The notes under the pieces: generated by a model | What the model saw: only the letters and a program-made list of their open reading frames with translations | Told to the model about the DNA's origin: nothing | Databases searched by the model: none | Program-made: the position numbers and the translations under genes | NCBI GenBank assembly: GCA_028564675.1 | Contig: JAOVVO010000481.1 | Coordinates: 1 to 64,000 of the forward strand | Direction of reading: 5' to 3' | DNA: 64,000 nt | From: Onchocerca lupi | Lineage: Eukaryota; Nematoda; Chromadorea; Rhabditida; Onchocercidae | Shown: piece after piece, positions 23,523 to 35,114 of the stretch | Position numbering within the stretch: the first letter of the stretch is position 1 | Layout of the letters: every line of letters starts with the position of its first letter

Positions 23523-26282
23523 ATGGTTGATGTAGGATCAGAGCGAGTGGTAAGTATATTATGCATTACCGCCAATCTTTCTATTTGACTTTTTATCTGT
23601 TGATTCAATTTTTCGTGTCTTTCAAGTTGTGACCACGTTGAATTATCTGTAATCTTTTAAATACTACATAGTTCTCATGTCTCTCATGATTTCATTTTTT
23701 ATAGAATATTCATTTTGCCTCTGGCGTAGAGTTACTTGATAGTGTACCTTCATGCAGTGAAGCATTCTCCATTTCATCAGCAGACACATTTCCGGCTGGC
23801 TTGCAGAAAGAACCTATGTCACCAATATCGGAACAGTATCGCCTTAAAAAATTGCACTTGCAGCAGAAATATGATTATATTTATATGGTATGACTTTATT
23901 TATTCAGTTGCTTTTCTCTTCATTGGACTTTTTAAAATTTGCATTTTCACAGAACAGAATTGTCTGTTGTATAATGGTGAGGTAAAGATTCTCGATTTCG
24001 TTCATTTTGCTCCATTGCTTAATCTCTTTAATTCCAGAAACCAGTTTCTGTTAGTGACTTTAAAGGTTTCAAATATTTTTTCTTTCCTCAACTAATTCTT
24101 TAAATTTGAAATCCTTGAAAAATTTTTAGTCCAACAATCGGTTGCGTAATCGTTTATATCATATCAAGAAAGAAATCAACCATTTGAAGCGCCTGAAAAG
24201 GTTTACTTCATGTTTATTTAGCAATCAGTAGCAGTAGCTAGTTGTTTTTTCTTGCTGTTTAAACAAGCTACTTATTACTTCAAAAACTGAGAAAAGAATC
24301 GATAATTGCTAATTGATGATGAGAAATTAGTACTTTTTTTCAGAGTACTTTGTCAGCGATTGTTCACATTTCGTGATCCGTTTATGGATTCATGCCTTGA
24401 AATTCCGGATAATGATCCGACATCGTCAACAACAGAGAAGATTTCAGGCGATGCAATGGGAAAACCATCTAGTAGTTCCAAAAAGAAGAAGGCTGCGGAA
24501 GTTAAAAGAGTCAATCAGGTTAGCTACTTTTCTGCGATCTTCAACTTCTGAGTGTGTAAATACTAACAATGTGCATCAATTTGCGCTTCAAAGTGTAGAA
24601 ATGTTAACAAAATGTTAGCCTTCTAAAATCCGAAATATATGTCTTAATGATGATACGGATGGAACCGGTTGATGGAATTGCGAGATATGACTGAATTGGC
24701 ATCAGTAGCTTCAAACGAATGACAAAACAGCTGTACAGTGTATGAATCGTTTGGCGAGTCTCTGTCAGTTTGTAGGTAAGCTAACAGGTGTTGTTTTAGA
24801 AGCGCTTGCAATAGTCAAACAGAAAAGACTGCAGCACATTCAAATCAACTTGGTTGCGGGGAAGATCAGGGCTACAATGGGCTTCTAAAAATTCCAGGTA
24901 CTAGGTTGTCGAAGGATGTATCTTTCGTTATACATATGCAATTCGTTGATGAGGGGTGGACGTTGAAAAAAGGTAAAATGTTATGCGGCGTTCTGAGCTT
25001 ATGCCAAATTGAGTTTATGCCAAATTCGTTGAGTACGACAGATGCATACAATTCGAAAAATGAAAGTGCGATGTTTTTGGAAACCGAAGAAAACTGAAGA
25101 AGTGGGCTTTGTCACTAGTAGGAGCTGGTACTTCAAAATTGTCTCATATGCTTTCATTTGGCGCAATTCGAAATTGATAGCTTGAAGACATTTATGGTCG
25201 TCCAAATAAGTTTAGATGAGAAAGAAGATTTTTTGGAATCCAGAGGTACTAAGTTATTGATGGAGAAGCGTTGAATTATAAAAAGTTAAGTATTAAGAAT
25301 GTTAAAAAGGGAATGCTTCAATTTGTTGGATTAAAATTGACTTTTGGATTAGAATTTAAGTACTACGAAGTTCCAAAAGAAAAAAGATTTATCAAAGCTA
25401 GAGATACCTGAAAAAACGCTTTAGAAGTAGCTGCTTAAAAAATTGTTGTCTTTGAGGAGTTAAATGGGAATCTTGGATACGATGTAGCAGACATCAAGAT
25501 CATGCATGGAAAATTTTGCTTGAACTTTCTGAATAATATAGTTTTTTCCGAACTCATTTGTCGAAAAGTAAAGAAAAACTTTGTTGTACATAAAGATTTT
25601 CTAAAGATTTTCTCATCCAAACAGTCTTCGTAATTGGAAAATGTTGTTCCATGGTAATGAAAGAGGAGTTTTGGCTGTGATTAGTTTGGAGTGTGATTCT
25701 AGATATGTCTCAAAAAATATGGCTTAGTTTTACCATCTTGGTGTTTTTAACTTCACTTATTTCGGATTTGAGAAGCTTTCTTTGTCCTAAAAACTTTATT
25801 TCCCACTTCAAAGCTATTGTTTGAATTTCAAATGTTGCTTTCCAGCAAGTAAATGAAGTCTCATCGATGGTCGAAATAGCGAAGAATAGTGTTATATCAA
25901 TAATAGATTCGGTGATTACTGAATCTCATGAAGAACGTGTGCGTGCCAACAAAAATTCCAATGGCCAAAAAACTCAACATTCTCCAACTGTGCCAGCCGT
26001 AAACGAAACAATGCAGAATGAGACAGGAATCGAAGGGGTAAATATGCGTTATTTTTTGTTTTTATATTGGTACTACTGAGATCATGGAAATTTTTTTTTT
26101 AGAAAATGTTTCGAAACTTTTTACCATTCCAGGTCTCTGAAGATGGTGAACCAGTCATTGAAAGGATGTTACGCGCTTCATCTATAGATCATTTGTTACC
26201 TGTTGATCCAGATTCCGACCCTAATAATGTTCTTACTGGATTTGGTGAAAACTTGGAGGAAAATTTCATGGCCGAAGACTAG
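23523..26282 (+). CDS. INO80 complex subunit F (TFPT)-like nuclear protein
   Basis: Exons 23523-23549, 23705-23887, 24130-24200, 24344-24518, 25846-26037 and 26133-26282 join in phase to 265 residues. Exon 1 codes only nine residues before a consensus GTAAGT donor. Residues about 55-105 form a basic coiled coil (SEQYRLKKLHLQQKYDYIYM, then NNRLRNRLYHIKKEINHL) running into VLCQRLFTFRDPF. This pattern of N-x-x-L-x-N-R-L and a leucine heptad resembles TFPT/INO80F, a subunit of the INO80 chromatin remodeller. A Lys cluster (SSSSKKKKAAEVKR) follows, then a low-complexity Ser/Asn part and an acidic C-terminus. The gene structure is well supported; the family name rests on pattern only and is less sure. 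The 1.3-kb fourth intron holds only broken frames. Confidence 0.75.
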
Positions 26283-27289
26283 AGTCCTGTAATTATACTA
26301 TTTGCTGCAGTTTGAAATTTTTGTTTTCGCTAGAATGATGATTTATTTATTTCGCTGCTGACACACCACTCATTACTGTCATAGTGAGAACAGGTCCTGT
26401 GAAGACTTGTATTTGAAATAGGATGAAAATTATGGTAGTATAGCCAAAATTTTCTGAAATCTTTGAGTTTGACTTTAACTGATTTCTTCATGATTTTACG
26501 AAGAAACATTCAAGAGAACTTAATTGTGAATTTAACGGAATCTATCACAGTACTTGACCACAAAACATTGAATACGGCTGTTGAAGTTTATTCACAGTAT
26601 TGTTAACGTTACTTAATAGATGGTCAGATATTTAAGCACATCTTTCATCTATTTAATGTTTTATGGTGCCATAAATTATTTTTTGTGTTTGATTCATTTC
26701 AAATCTTTCGTAATGACATAGTGAGCATGGACGAACGTTCATATTCACAGTGGCACTTTATTAATGTATGTTGATTCTTCTGAAAGATTTTATGAGTAGT
26801 ATATAAAAAGCGGATTAGTCAGTTTTAAGCTAATTTATAGGTATCAGTTCTGTATAAATGATGACTGTAAATGTTCAGTGATATGCTTGCATTTTATTTT
26901 TCTTTCGTTTTTATTATATCGCTTTTGCAAAATCATTTTCCTTACCTTCATAAGGGATTAGAATTAAATTGAATATGTTGCTTATCTTATAATTTTGCTC
27001 CCATTCGAATTTTTCTAATCACATTTGCATTTGTATGGCTGGATATGATAATTATCTTTGATAAGTTCGTTTTGTATTTTTTGAATAAAATTAGATGTTG
27101 TGATCGCTCGAAGGAAAATATGTTTTATATCTTAAAATCTTCTCTATGTTTAAAATCTTGCAGGTTTGATGATTCTCGAAACTGGTTGTCGTTTGAATGT
27201 AGTTTGTCGAGTTCAATAATTTGGTTTTTATTTGCCATCAGTCAACTGTCATTCTTTTAGATGATACTGTGGCGCATGCAAGACACTGC
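26283..27289. other. Intergenic between INO80F-like and HAGH
   Basis: About 1 kb, T-rich, with no convincing frame. It should contain the 3' UTR of the upstream gene and the promoter of HAGH. A frame open from 27221 runs into the HAGH first exon. Confidence 0.4.
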
Positions 27290-29235
27290 ATGTATCTTGC
27301 ATTACTGTTGACTATCATTAAAAAAATTTCGACAACTGCTGCAAACCGGAAAATGAAAGTTTTACCTATCCCAGCGTTAAGTGACAATTATATGTACCTC
27401 TTAATTGATGAGAAAACCAATGATGCTGCTATTGTGGATCCAGTTAACTTGGAGAGCGTAAGTTTGCAGACTTAAGATCTGGTCGTGTCTTGTCGATTTT
27501 ACTGAATGAATTCTTGTTTGGCTTAGATAGAAAGCTATAAATTCAAAAGTAACAGTGGTTTTTGATGTATCAAAATATATAATTTCGAGAAAAATGAATA
27601 GTGAAATAGTAAATACTTGCAGATAAGTGAAGCCGTGAAAGAGGCTGGTGTAACGCTTACTTCTTCCCTGGTTACTCATCATCACTGGTATGATTTTTCA
27701 TATGATTAATCAAGTTTATTTAATAGTCATAAGTTTATTTTAAGGGATCATGCTGGTGCAACAAAAGAACTTTCTGATGAGTATCGTGGGTTATCAATTT
27801 ACGGAGGTGATGATCGTATTGCAGGTGTTACCAATAAAGTGGGAGATGGTGATGTTTTCAAGGTATGTAGCATTACATTTGGATGCTGATAAATTAGTCA
27901 TAGACGAACGTGCTGAATTTCAAAGTAGAATTTGACTGTTTTCACCTTTCCTGTGTTGGTTATTTAGAATAAAAATAGGCTTTCTGATTTGTCTCAAAAG
28001 AGCTGATGAATCGATAAGTTCAGCTGACTGAGTATTTGAATCAAATGATTCATGTAATATAATATTATCTTCGCCACAGATTGGTGAACTTGATGTGAAG
28101 TGCTTATATACGCCTTGTCATACAACGGGCTCCATCTGCTATTATGTCACTGATGGTAGTGATGAGAAAGTAGTTTTTACTGGCGATACATTATTTATAG
28201 GAGGTAATAAGAAATTTTGTTTCTCAACTGGTTTAAAAAATAGATTGTAAATTTTTTAACCAGGAATGATCATTAACCTAAATGCTTAGTATAACGTGAT
28301 ATATTTTCATGTAAAAAGGAATAGAATCATTTTTAAGTTGGAAGTGTCAAGTGAACTTTAATGGCTTGTGAAGTAAGAGAGGTTAATTTTCATTTTATGA
28401 TATTTTGCTTCTTCTGTGTGGCTCATTTGATCTTCTACAGGCTTCATTTTCCCTAAAGCCGGATTTTTAGGGATTAGTTCAGTCAACACTATTACTTAAT
28501 TTTAAGTTATCACTTTTTCTGCTGATTTCGTTTCATGGCGACTCCTTAATCTTTCGTTTTATCCTTTAATCTTTCAACTCTCTATTCTTCTTATTCTTTT
28601 GTTTCTGCTCTTTATCAAAGTACTGTTTATGAGTTACAGGATGCGGACGTTTTTTTGAAGGTAATGCCACAGATATGGATTCTGCTCTGAATGAAAAACT
28701 GGCCAGTTTGCCAAATGATACGGTACTTAATTTCATCCCAAAGTTACATTTTAAAACTAATCCAATTCTCGAAAATTTTCAGCGCTAGGAGTGAATTTTA
28801 ATTGCATCCCTATTGGTTTATTTTAGAAGGTATATTGTGGGCATGAATACACCGTTGATAATTTAAAATTCGCTCATTCTGTTGAGCCAAAAAATAATGA
28901 AATTACGAAAAAACTAGTTTGGGCAGAAGAACGACGGAAGATTGGTAGATATACGGTACCTTCTACAATCGAGGAAGAAAAACGTTTCAATCCGTTTATG
29001 CGTGTTCGGTGAGTATTTGTGAAAAATTCTTATAATCGAGAAATTTCATAATAAATTGAAATTACTACAGTAATTGACGCTACATTGCATTTCCGAAAAC
29101 CATCATTTTAATGCCATTTGGTTTGACTAATTTGATTTCAGTATAAGTGATGAACTGAGAAACGTGACGAAATCTGCAGATCCCATTACTGTCATGGCGA
29201 AGATCAGATGTATGAAAAATAATTTCCGTGTTTAA
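27290..29235 (+). CDS. HAGH: Hydroxyacylglutathione hydrolase (glyoxalase II)
   Basis: Metallo-beta-lactamase-fold thioesterase that hydrolyses S-D-lactoylglutathione to D-lactate and glutathione, the second step of methylglyoxal detoxification. Exons: 27290-27457, 27623-27687, 27745-27862, 28080-28203, 28640-28722, 28827-29008, 29142-29235. From the inner ATG (27353) it gives 256 residues. The metal site THHHWDH has H54, H56, D58 and H59, then H110 (PCHTTG), D132 (FTGDTLF) and H171 (VYCGHEYT), essentially at human positions. An in-frame upstream ATG (27290) adds 21 residues, MYLALLLTIIKKISTTAANR, basic and hydrophobic. This suggests mitochondrial and cytosolic forms from two starts, as known for human HAGH. 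The exon split inside HHH-W-D-H keeps phase. The C-terminal glutathione-binding part is present and no damage is seen. Confidence 0.97.
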
Positions 29236-29963
29236 TCTCTCTTGATTCTTGTGTCAGAATATAACTTTTTATGCTTATTTATATGAACACTTGTCTGGAA
29301 TTCGCAGCTTCGATTTCTACGCGAACCGTCAGATTTCATGTTTTCGCTTAAATTATGACACACAATGTAATGCTGAGTACTGACTTTGCATAAACCATGA
29401 GAATTCAATGTTCTTTGTTTTTGACTTAAAGACTAAATGTCTGACCATTCAGTGGCATATCCAGTTTCTAAAAACGTGATTTCAATGATTCAAAAATCAG
29501 TGGGCGGAACTACGGCACATATCAAAGAATTCTGAATAATCTGCTCTATGTGATTTTGATATAGCGATCAAATGGTTAAATTGACAATTTGTTGGACTTT
29601 GATTGCATTAACTTCATTTCTTTTAAAACTGATGTCCTCACATTTGTGATTGTTTTTGGAAATATTGTGCTATTTGGGAAATTCGCTCTTGGGTACTTAA
29701 ACTGGAAGGAAGTTTGGTTTCATTTCACTGAAAAGTGCTGACCGTATAGACTCTGTTAATATCCGAAGATTTAGTCAATTCTAAATTGAGCGGTTGGAAA
29801 CTATACCCTGCGGCGTATTGTAGCTTCAGCACAGTCGATCTTTTTGAATCATTGTCAACCGATTAGAAAGCGAAAGGGCCACCATCAGAAAAGAATGGGG
29901 ATGAAAAGAAGAATGACAGAAAATATTGCGATACGATTAGCTCTCTTGTGTTAAAGATTTTAG

Positions 29964-30116
29964 ATCGGTCGATCATCAAATGACGCCTGGGTGTGTTGTC
30001 GTCGATGTTCACATCCACAACTGATGGCAGCTCGCTCTGTTCCCTTTCAAAGCCGCTATATTGAATCTAACTTGCGCTTCAGTCAAGAACTTTGGGACCG
30101 CGATAACTTCTACTAG
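29964..30116 (+). CDS. Possible terminal exon, unassigned
   Basis: After a GATTTTAG acceptor, 50 codons are open to TAG, with normal composition and higher GC than the flanks: DAWVCCRRCSHPQLMAARS, then RYIESNLRFSQELWDRDN. A CCxxC cluster might bind zinc. No upstream exon could be fixed; HAGH ends 730 bp earlier and needs no further exon. The minus strand of the same stretch is also open (FEREQSELPSVVDVNIDDN), so the strand is uncertain. Confidence 0.3.
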   Translation: MGRSSNDAWVCCRRCSHPQLMAARSVPFQSRYIESNLRFSQELWDRDNFY

Positions 30117-31153
30117 CTGTTTCCCGTTTCGCTGGCACACTTTTTACTGCACTGAATAGATTCGCTAGCTAAAATTTCTTAGATGCTAATTTTCCGCAAT
30201 AAATGTATAGTTTCTGTTCCGTTTATTTCATATTTCCAGAAGCAAATGGTGCGTTATTCGAAACTTTTTCATATGTATAACACATTTCTTTTATCCTGAA
30301 AATATATTGGTGCTTGTGAAATGTATTTGTGACAAATTTTTGAAGATCTCTGCTTGCCCGTTTCTTTTCAAAAAATGGCTGTATAAAAAGATCCTATCTC
30401 CTGCTTTTTCTTATAGGTTCTTGAAAAAGTGATGCTAAAATATCTTTTCAGAGCGCTGCTTTTATTCACTTTGGATTTATTTTCTTTACGAGAGAAATAT
30501 TATTTTTAAAGTAAGAGACTATGAAATTATTGGAAATGAAAGATTTTATTAAGCCCATATATTGTAAATTTTTTTTCTAGCTGAATATACAATAAATGTT
30601 TTGCTAATTCTTTCACCTGTGTAGTCGCAAAACAACTTTCTGTGACACTGTTTAATTTTTAAAGATCGAAAATGGAAGTATTCACCGTAAATATTTCTAC
30701 TTTTGTTCTTTTCCGATCAGCAACATGAACTAGAAATTCGTCCGACGTTCATCAAACCAGCTCCTTGATGCCTTAACCACATTTTGATATTTTTAAATAC
30801 CCAATTATTTGGATGACTGGCGTATATCTCCACTTCTTTCATCTTTTAAAATATGATTTAATATGAAATGTGAAACCAATTATATTGTTTACATGAGTTA
30901 TAAATATGTGATCTCTTGTATCAACAAGATATGATTTCATTTTGGTTTTCGCTGCATAAATTTAAACACTTACCAACAAAATAGTTTATCTGTTTCAATG
31001 GAAACTGATTCATTTTCATGCAAAAAGACATTCATCAATTTTGATAAATTTCAGATCATCTACACATTCCTTGTCCCACTTCTTTTCATCCATCAGCTTT
31101 AAATTTTCTTGAAAATTTCGTAATCTTTCTGAATTTCCTGCGAATGCGGCACA
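30117..31153. other. Intergenic upstream of second tetraspanin
   Basis: About 1 kb, T-rich, with no convincing frame. It probably holds the promoter of the tetraspanin that starts at 31154. Confidence 0.4.
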
Positions 31154-33203
31154 ATGGAAGTTTTTGGCCACTGGACAGCTTACGGTACACTTGGAAAGAC
31201 AATACGACTACTCTTTTTCATCACACAGCTTCTTTCAATTGTAACAATTTTTGTTTCATGGAAAAAATGTTAACTGAATTTTTATAAAACTTTGTTGGGC
31301 ATTTCGTAAAAATTGGATATTTATCAAAATTTTTATTTTATAAATTCATAACTCGAAGTTTACAACAAATGCGCCAGATATATATTGTGACAGAATTGCT
31401 AAAAGTTTGAATTTAAGTCAAAATTTTTTCTCTTCTCCAGATGGTTTTGTTAGCAGTGTTAACATATGGTTGTTGGCTAATACAGAACCGATCACAGTAC
31501 GCAGAATTGCTTGAGCCAAGTTTATACGTGGATGTTGCCCGTATTATGATTGTCAGTTCAGTATTTGTATTTATCAGCGCTAGCGTGTCGGTTTATGCTG
31601 TAACAAAAGAAATGCGATGTTTCATATATTCGGTTTGTTTATCTTTGAGAAAATAACAATTACGTGATTTGTTAAAAAACAGAGGGGAGGAAGTTCGGAT
31701 AAGTCACAAAGACCAACCGATTAAGTGAAGATTCCTGGGTCAGCACTGCGACATATTGGTCATAGATGTTCATATGATTCGTAGATGTTGACCTTAGCCG
31801 TCGAATACTTTGTCTGTCTCACATTGCTCTCTATATCAGTTCGTTTTCGATAATTTTAGATGGAATAATTTCAAGCAATTTTTCCAGTGTGAACATGGTT
31901 AACGAGTATGATGTAAAGATCGAAAAATATTGAACATATCCTTAACTTATCAATCTTTCAAACAAATACATAATGAAATGTTGCACTAGGAAGACTTAAT
32001 AAAACTATTTTAGTATGTGATAGCTAGCGGGGTAATATTTGTAATGATGTTTATTGGTGGTGTTATGGGTTTCGTATTTAGACATCAGGTCTGTTTTTTT
32101 TTTCTTTTTTTTTTTTTTTTTTTTCAAAATTAATTGTTGTTACTGGGACTATAATTTCCGAACTTTACCAATAATTCTTGCAGTTGCAACATAAAATACC
32201 ACTCCATCTCAAAATGCTTACATCACTGCGTGAACTTTATGGATTGCCAGAAATGGGGGGAATTACATATGCTTGGGATGAACTTCAGAGCAATGTAAAA
32301 GTTTCAAACCTTATTTCAAGAAATTTTTCTTCGAGTTTTCTAACCAAATTGTTTTTTAAAATAATTCTCTGTGCAGATAAAATTTGAACTTCAAGTCCCA
32401 AGTGTTAAGGATGGGTTTTAAATGAACTTATTATTTCTTTTAGTTCAACTGTTGTGGAGTGAATGGTACCGATGATTTGAAGGTTTGGAAAAAATCAAAG
32501 TGGTTTATGCATCAAAAGGGGTCCAAACAAAAACTTCCAATATCATGGTCAGTCTCAGATTTAAATTTGATTTAAAATTTTAATGAAATCTCGGAATCAG
32601 ACAAATATAAAGAGAGTTCATTTCTCATTCAATCTTCTCTATTCACCCAAAAAGAATAATTTAAATGTTTCTCATATTTTCTATCATTAAATCAGCTCGA
32701 ATACACGAGCTGATAGATTTAAAAAAGCTTTTAGTTGCGTAAATGAAATGGTTCAATACTGTCTGGAAACGGATCTGTATCATCCGGATGAGACAGTTGT
32801 CCACACAAGAACATGCTACATGCCGCTACGATCCGATTTATTAAAGGTAATGCATGTGGCTGCATGGCTCCTTATTATCGCCAGTATAATCATGGTATGA
32901 TTCTTATCCTTCTTTCAGTTGAAATTTTTTCTTGCTCCACTTGATATTGTTATTATGGTCTAGTCAATTACTGAATCAATAATTCACTTACAGATAGCTG
33001 TTTGGTTTGTAAGGAATAAATGGAAATATATCTACATTCTATATATAACGAATCATTTTTCAAATTCAGTCTAATTATTCTAGCTTTGAATTCTTAACGT
33101 TCCCTTTCAACTATTGATGGTAACGATTCAAGAAATTTAAACTTTTTTGCAGATAATGCCTGCTGTGTTCGCAGGAATTTATGCTCGTCTCATCAAGAAG
33201 TAA
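31154..33203 (+). CDS. Tetraspanin
   Basis: Four-pass membrane organiser. Exons 31154-31240, 31441-31632, 32014-32088, 32184-32294, 32444-32547, 32696-32894 and 33153-33203 join in phase to 272 residues. TM1 spans the first intron (FFITQLLSI|MVLLAVLTYG), TM2 is IMIVSSVFVFISASVSVYAV, TM3 is SGVIFVMMFIGGVMGFVF, and TM4 is AAWLLIIASIIM|IMPAVFAGIY. The large loop has CCG at 158-160 and cysteines in SCS, SCV, YC and TCY, so six in all, unlike the C8 protein at 1.8-6.8 kb. The tail after TM4 is only about six residues (ARLIKK), the usual short form. I cannot place it in a named subfamily. The two tetraspanins are too different to be a recent duplication. Confidence 0.94.
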
Positions 33204-35114
33204 TCAAATTATATTTGCTTCCTGAACTTATAAGTGACTAAGATTATTATGATGAATTATAATATAACATTGTATTCATTGTACTCATCCTTCGTTCGGA
33301 AACGCTAGACAGTTGCCAATTTTCTACTTTCCTCCTTGAAGCTCTAGAGTTCAAGCTTTTAAAAACAATGCTTATCTTATAAAGTAAAACAGAAGAGCTG
33401 TGCATGAACAATCTCGAGCTGATAATTTTCCATCTGATTTATATAGATTAGAAAATGTAACTTCGTTCAACCCAAAGCTAGGTAATGGGTTATTTTGAAA
33501 AAAGTAGATGACACAGTAGACAAGCGCTAAGGATTCAAAAATCTATCATCTCCATCCCAACCAAAGATTCAACCCCAGACTCAGATCCGATCAATAAATT
33601 TTATGCGAAGGTTTCACACTGAACAGAAGAAATAATGAGGAAGATTTTAATTAGTCAAAACTCACATTTCTTAATCAAGCTACTGCAGCTATTAAAATGC
33701 TATTTTCGAAGGCGCTTAAAAATTTGATGTCATACAATTGAATCAATACGGGGAATTTTGCATTTTATCACGCAAGTTTTTCATTGATTTTTTTCTTCGA
33801 ATAATTCGACATTGAGCAGTGGAACAGCACTTGAAAAGAGAATTCTACTGTTATTCGATCTTCCCGAAATTTTTTTTGTGATTAAAACATGTCAAATTCT
33901 GTAGGATTCTCATGAAATCAGAACAGAATTTGCTTCATGCCATAAATACTAATAGAGAACAAAAATGAATTTGGAAAAATCTCCTCCATTCGAGATACTC
34001 TGTCTTAGTGCGTATATCGATTCAAAAGAAAAATTCTTTATCGTTTAACAAATGAATTATTCATATAATTCAGAATAGTTTCCACGTTTTCAATCGAAAC
34101 TTTTACAAACGAGTCCCCATATATTCTTTTGCAACATGACCAATAATTCTCCATAGCTAGGTAATAGTAGGGAAAAAAAAATCTGTCAACAATATCTAAA
34201 TTGATAGAAATGTACTAGTCCCTGTATATTATTTATTTCAGTTGACTACAGCGTCTCCCCAATGGTCTTAGCAATAAGAAGTCAGTATCATTTTCACAAT
34301 CTCGCAAAAGTTCCTTGCTTAGTAAAATATTTCAGTATAAACAAACAAGTTCAGTAGAATCCCAAACATGAATTAGAAAAAATGCAGTCATTTCAGAAGA
34401 TTATAACTACATGAAAAAAGAAATAATGCATTCAGCATTATATTTCAAGCTCAAATGGGCAAATATCATGTAGTTGCAAAGATAAAAATCTCTACCATAA
34501 AACTAGCAAGGTATCAAGAGGATTTAAACATAATAGACCAATAGAAAAAATAATATTATTGTAGCTTCAATAATATTGATACAAAGCCTTTTCAATCCAA
34601 TGCGAGATGTCATTGCACGCATCTTCATGAATCTCACCGGTTTTAAATAGAGAAATGCTAAGAATTTATGCATGTAAAAAAACTATAAATGCTTCAGAAG
34701 GACTGAATATTTCGAAAACTTTTGCGTACCCAGAAAGAGTGAAATTGCAAACAGCACTCCTTTCATATTGGAAATAGAGAATTCTGATTCATTATATCAA
34801 ATTACAAATATGGATAATATAAAAGTTACATTAGATAAGACTACGTTGGAAATTAAATAATAAAAATATACAAATTTTCTAAATTTATGATATTTACTTA
34901 TCTATGGATGTGAACCGCAGCTGGCGCAAACTCTACTGTCTTATTGCTTCAGTATTTTTGCACCAATACAAAGTAGATCTCAGAAAACAGATGTATGTTT
35001 CTTTGCTACCAGCAAAGTTTTCCAGGAATAAAACTAGTTAAAAATCTGTAATCTGCACAATACATATTTAAGAATCATAAGTAAAAAGCATGAAAATGAT
35101 GAACCACCGGAAAA
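33204..35114. other. Convergent intergenic region
   Basis: 1.9 kb between the 3' ends of the plus-strand tetraspanin and the minus-strand NRAMP gene. It is AT-rich with no supported frame. I looked for a CAGTG-loop iron-responsive hairpin in the probable NRAMP 3' UTR, just below 35115, and saw none. Confidence 0.4.

Noticed and set aside
23279..23530. 83-codon frame running into the INO80F-like start
   Set aside because: Could be an upstream ORF, but it is out of frame with the gene and has no recognised motif.
33204..35114. Iron-responsive element in the NRAMP 3' UTR
   Set aside because: No CAGTGN-loop hairpin was visible near the stop codon.
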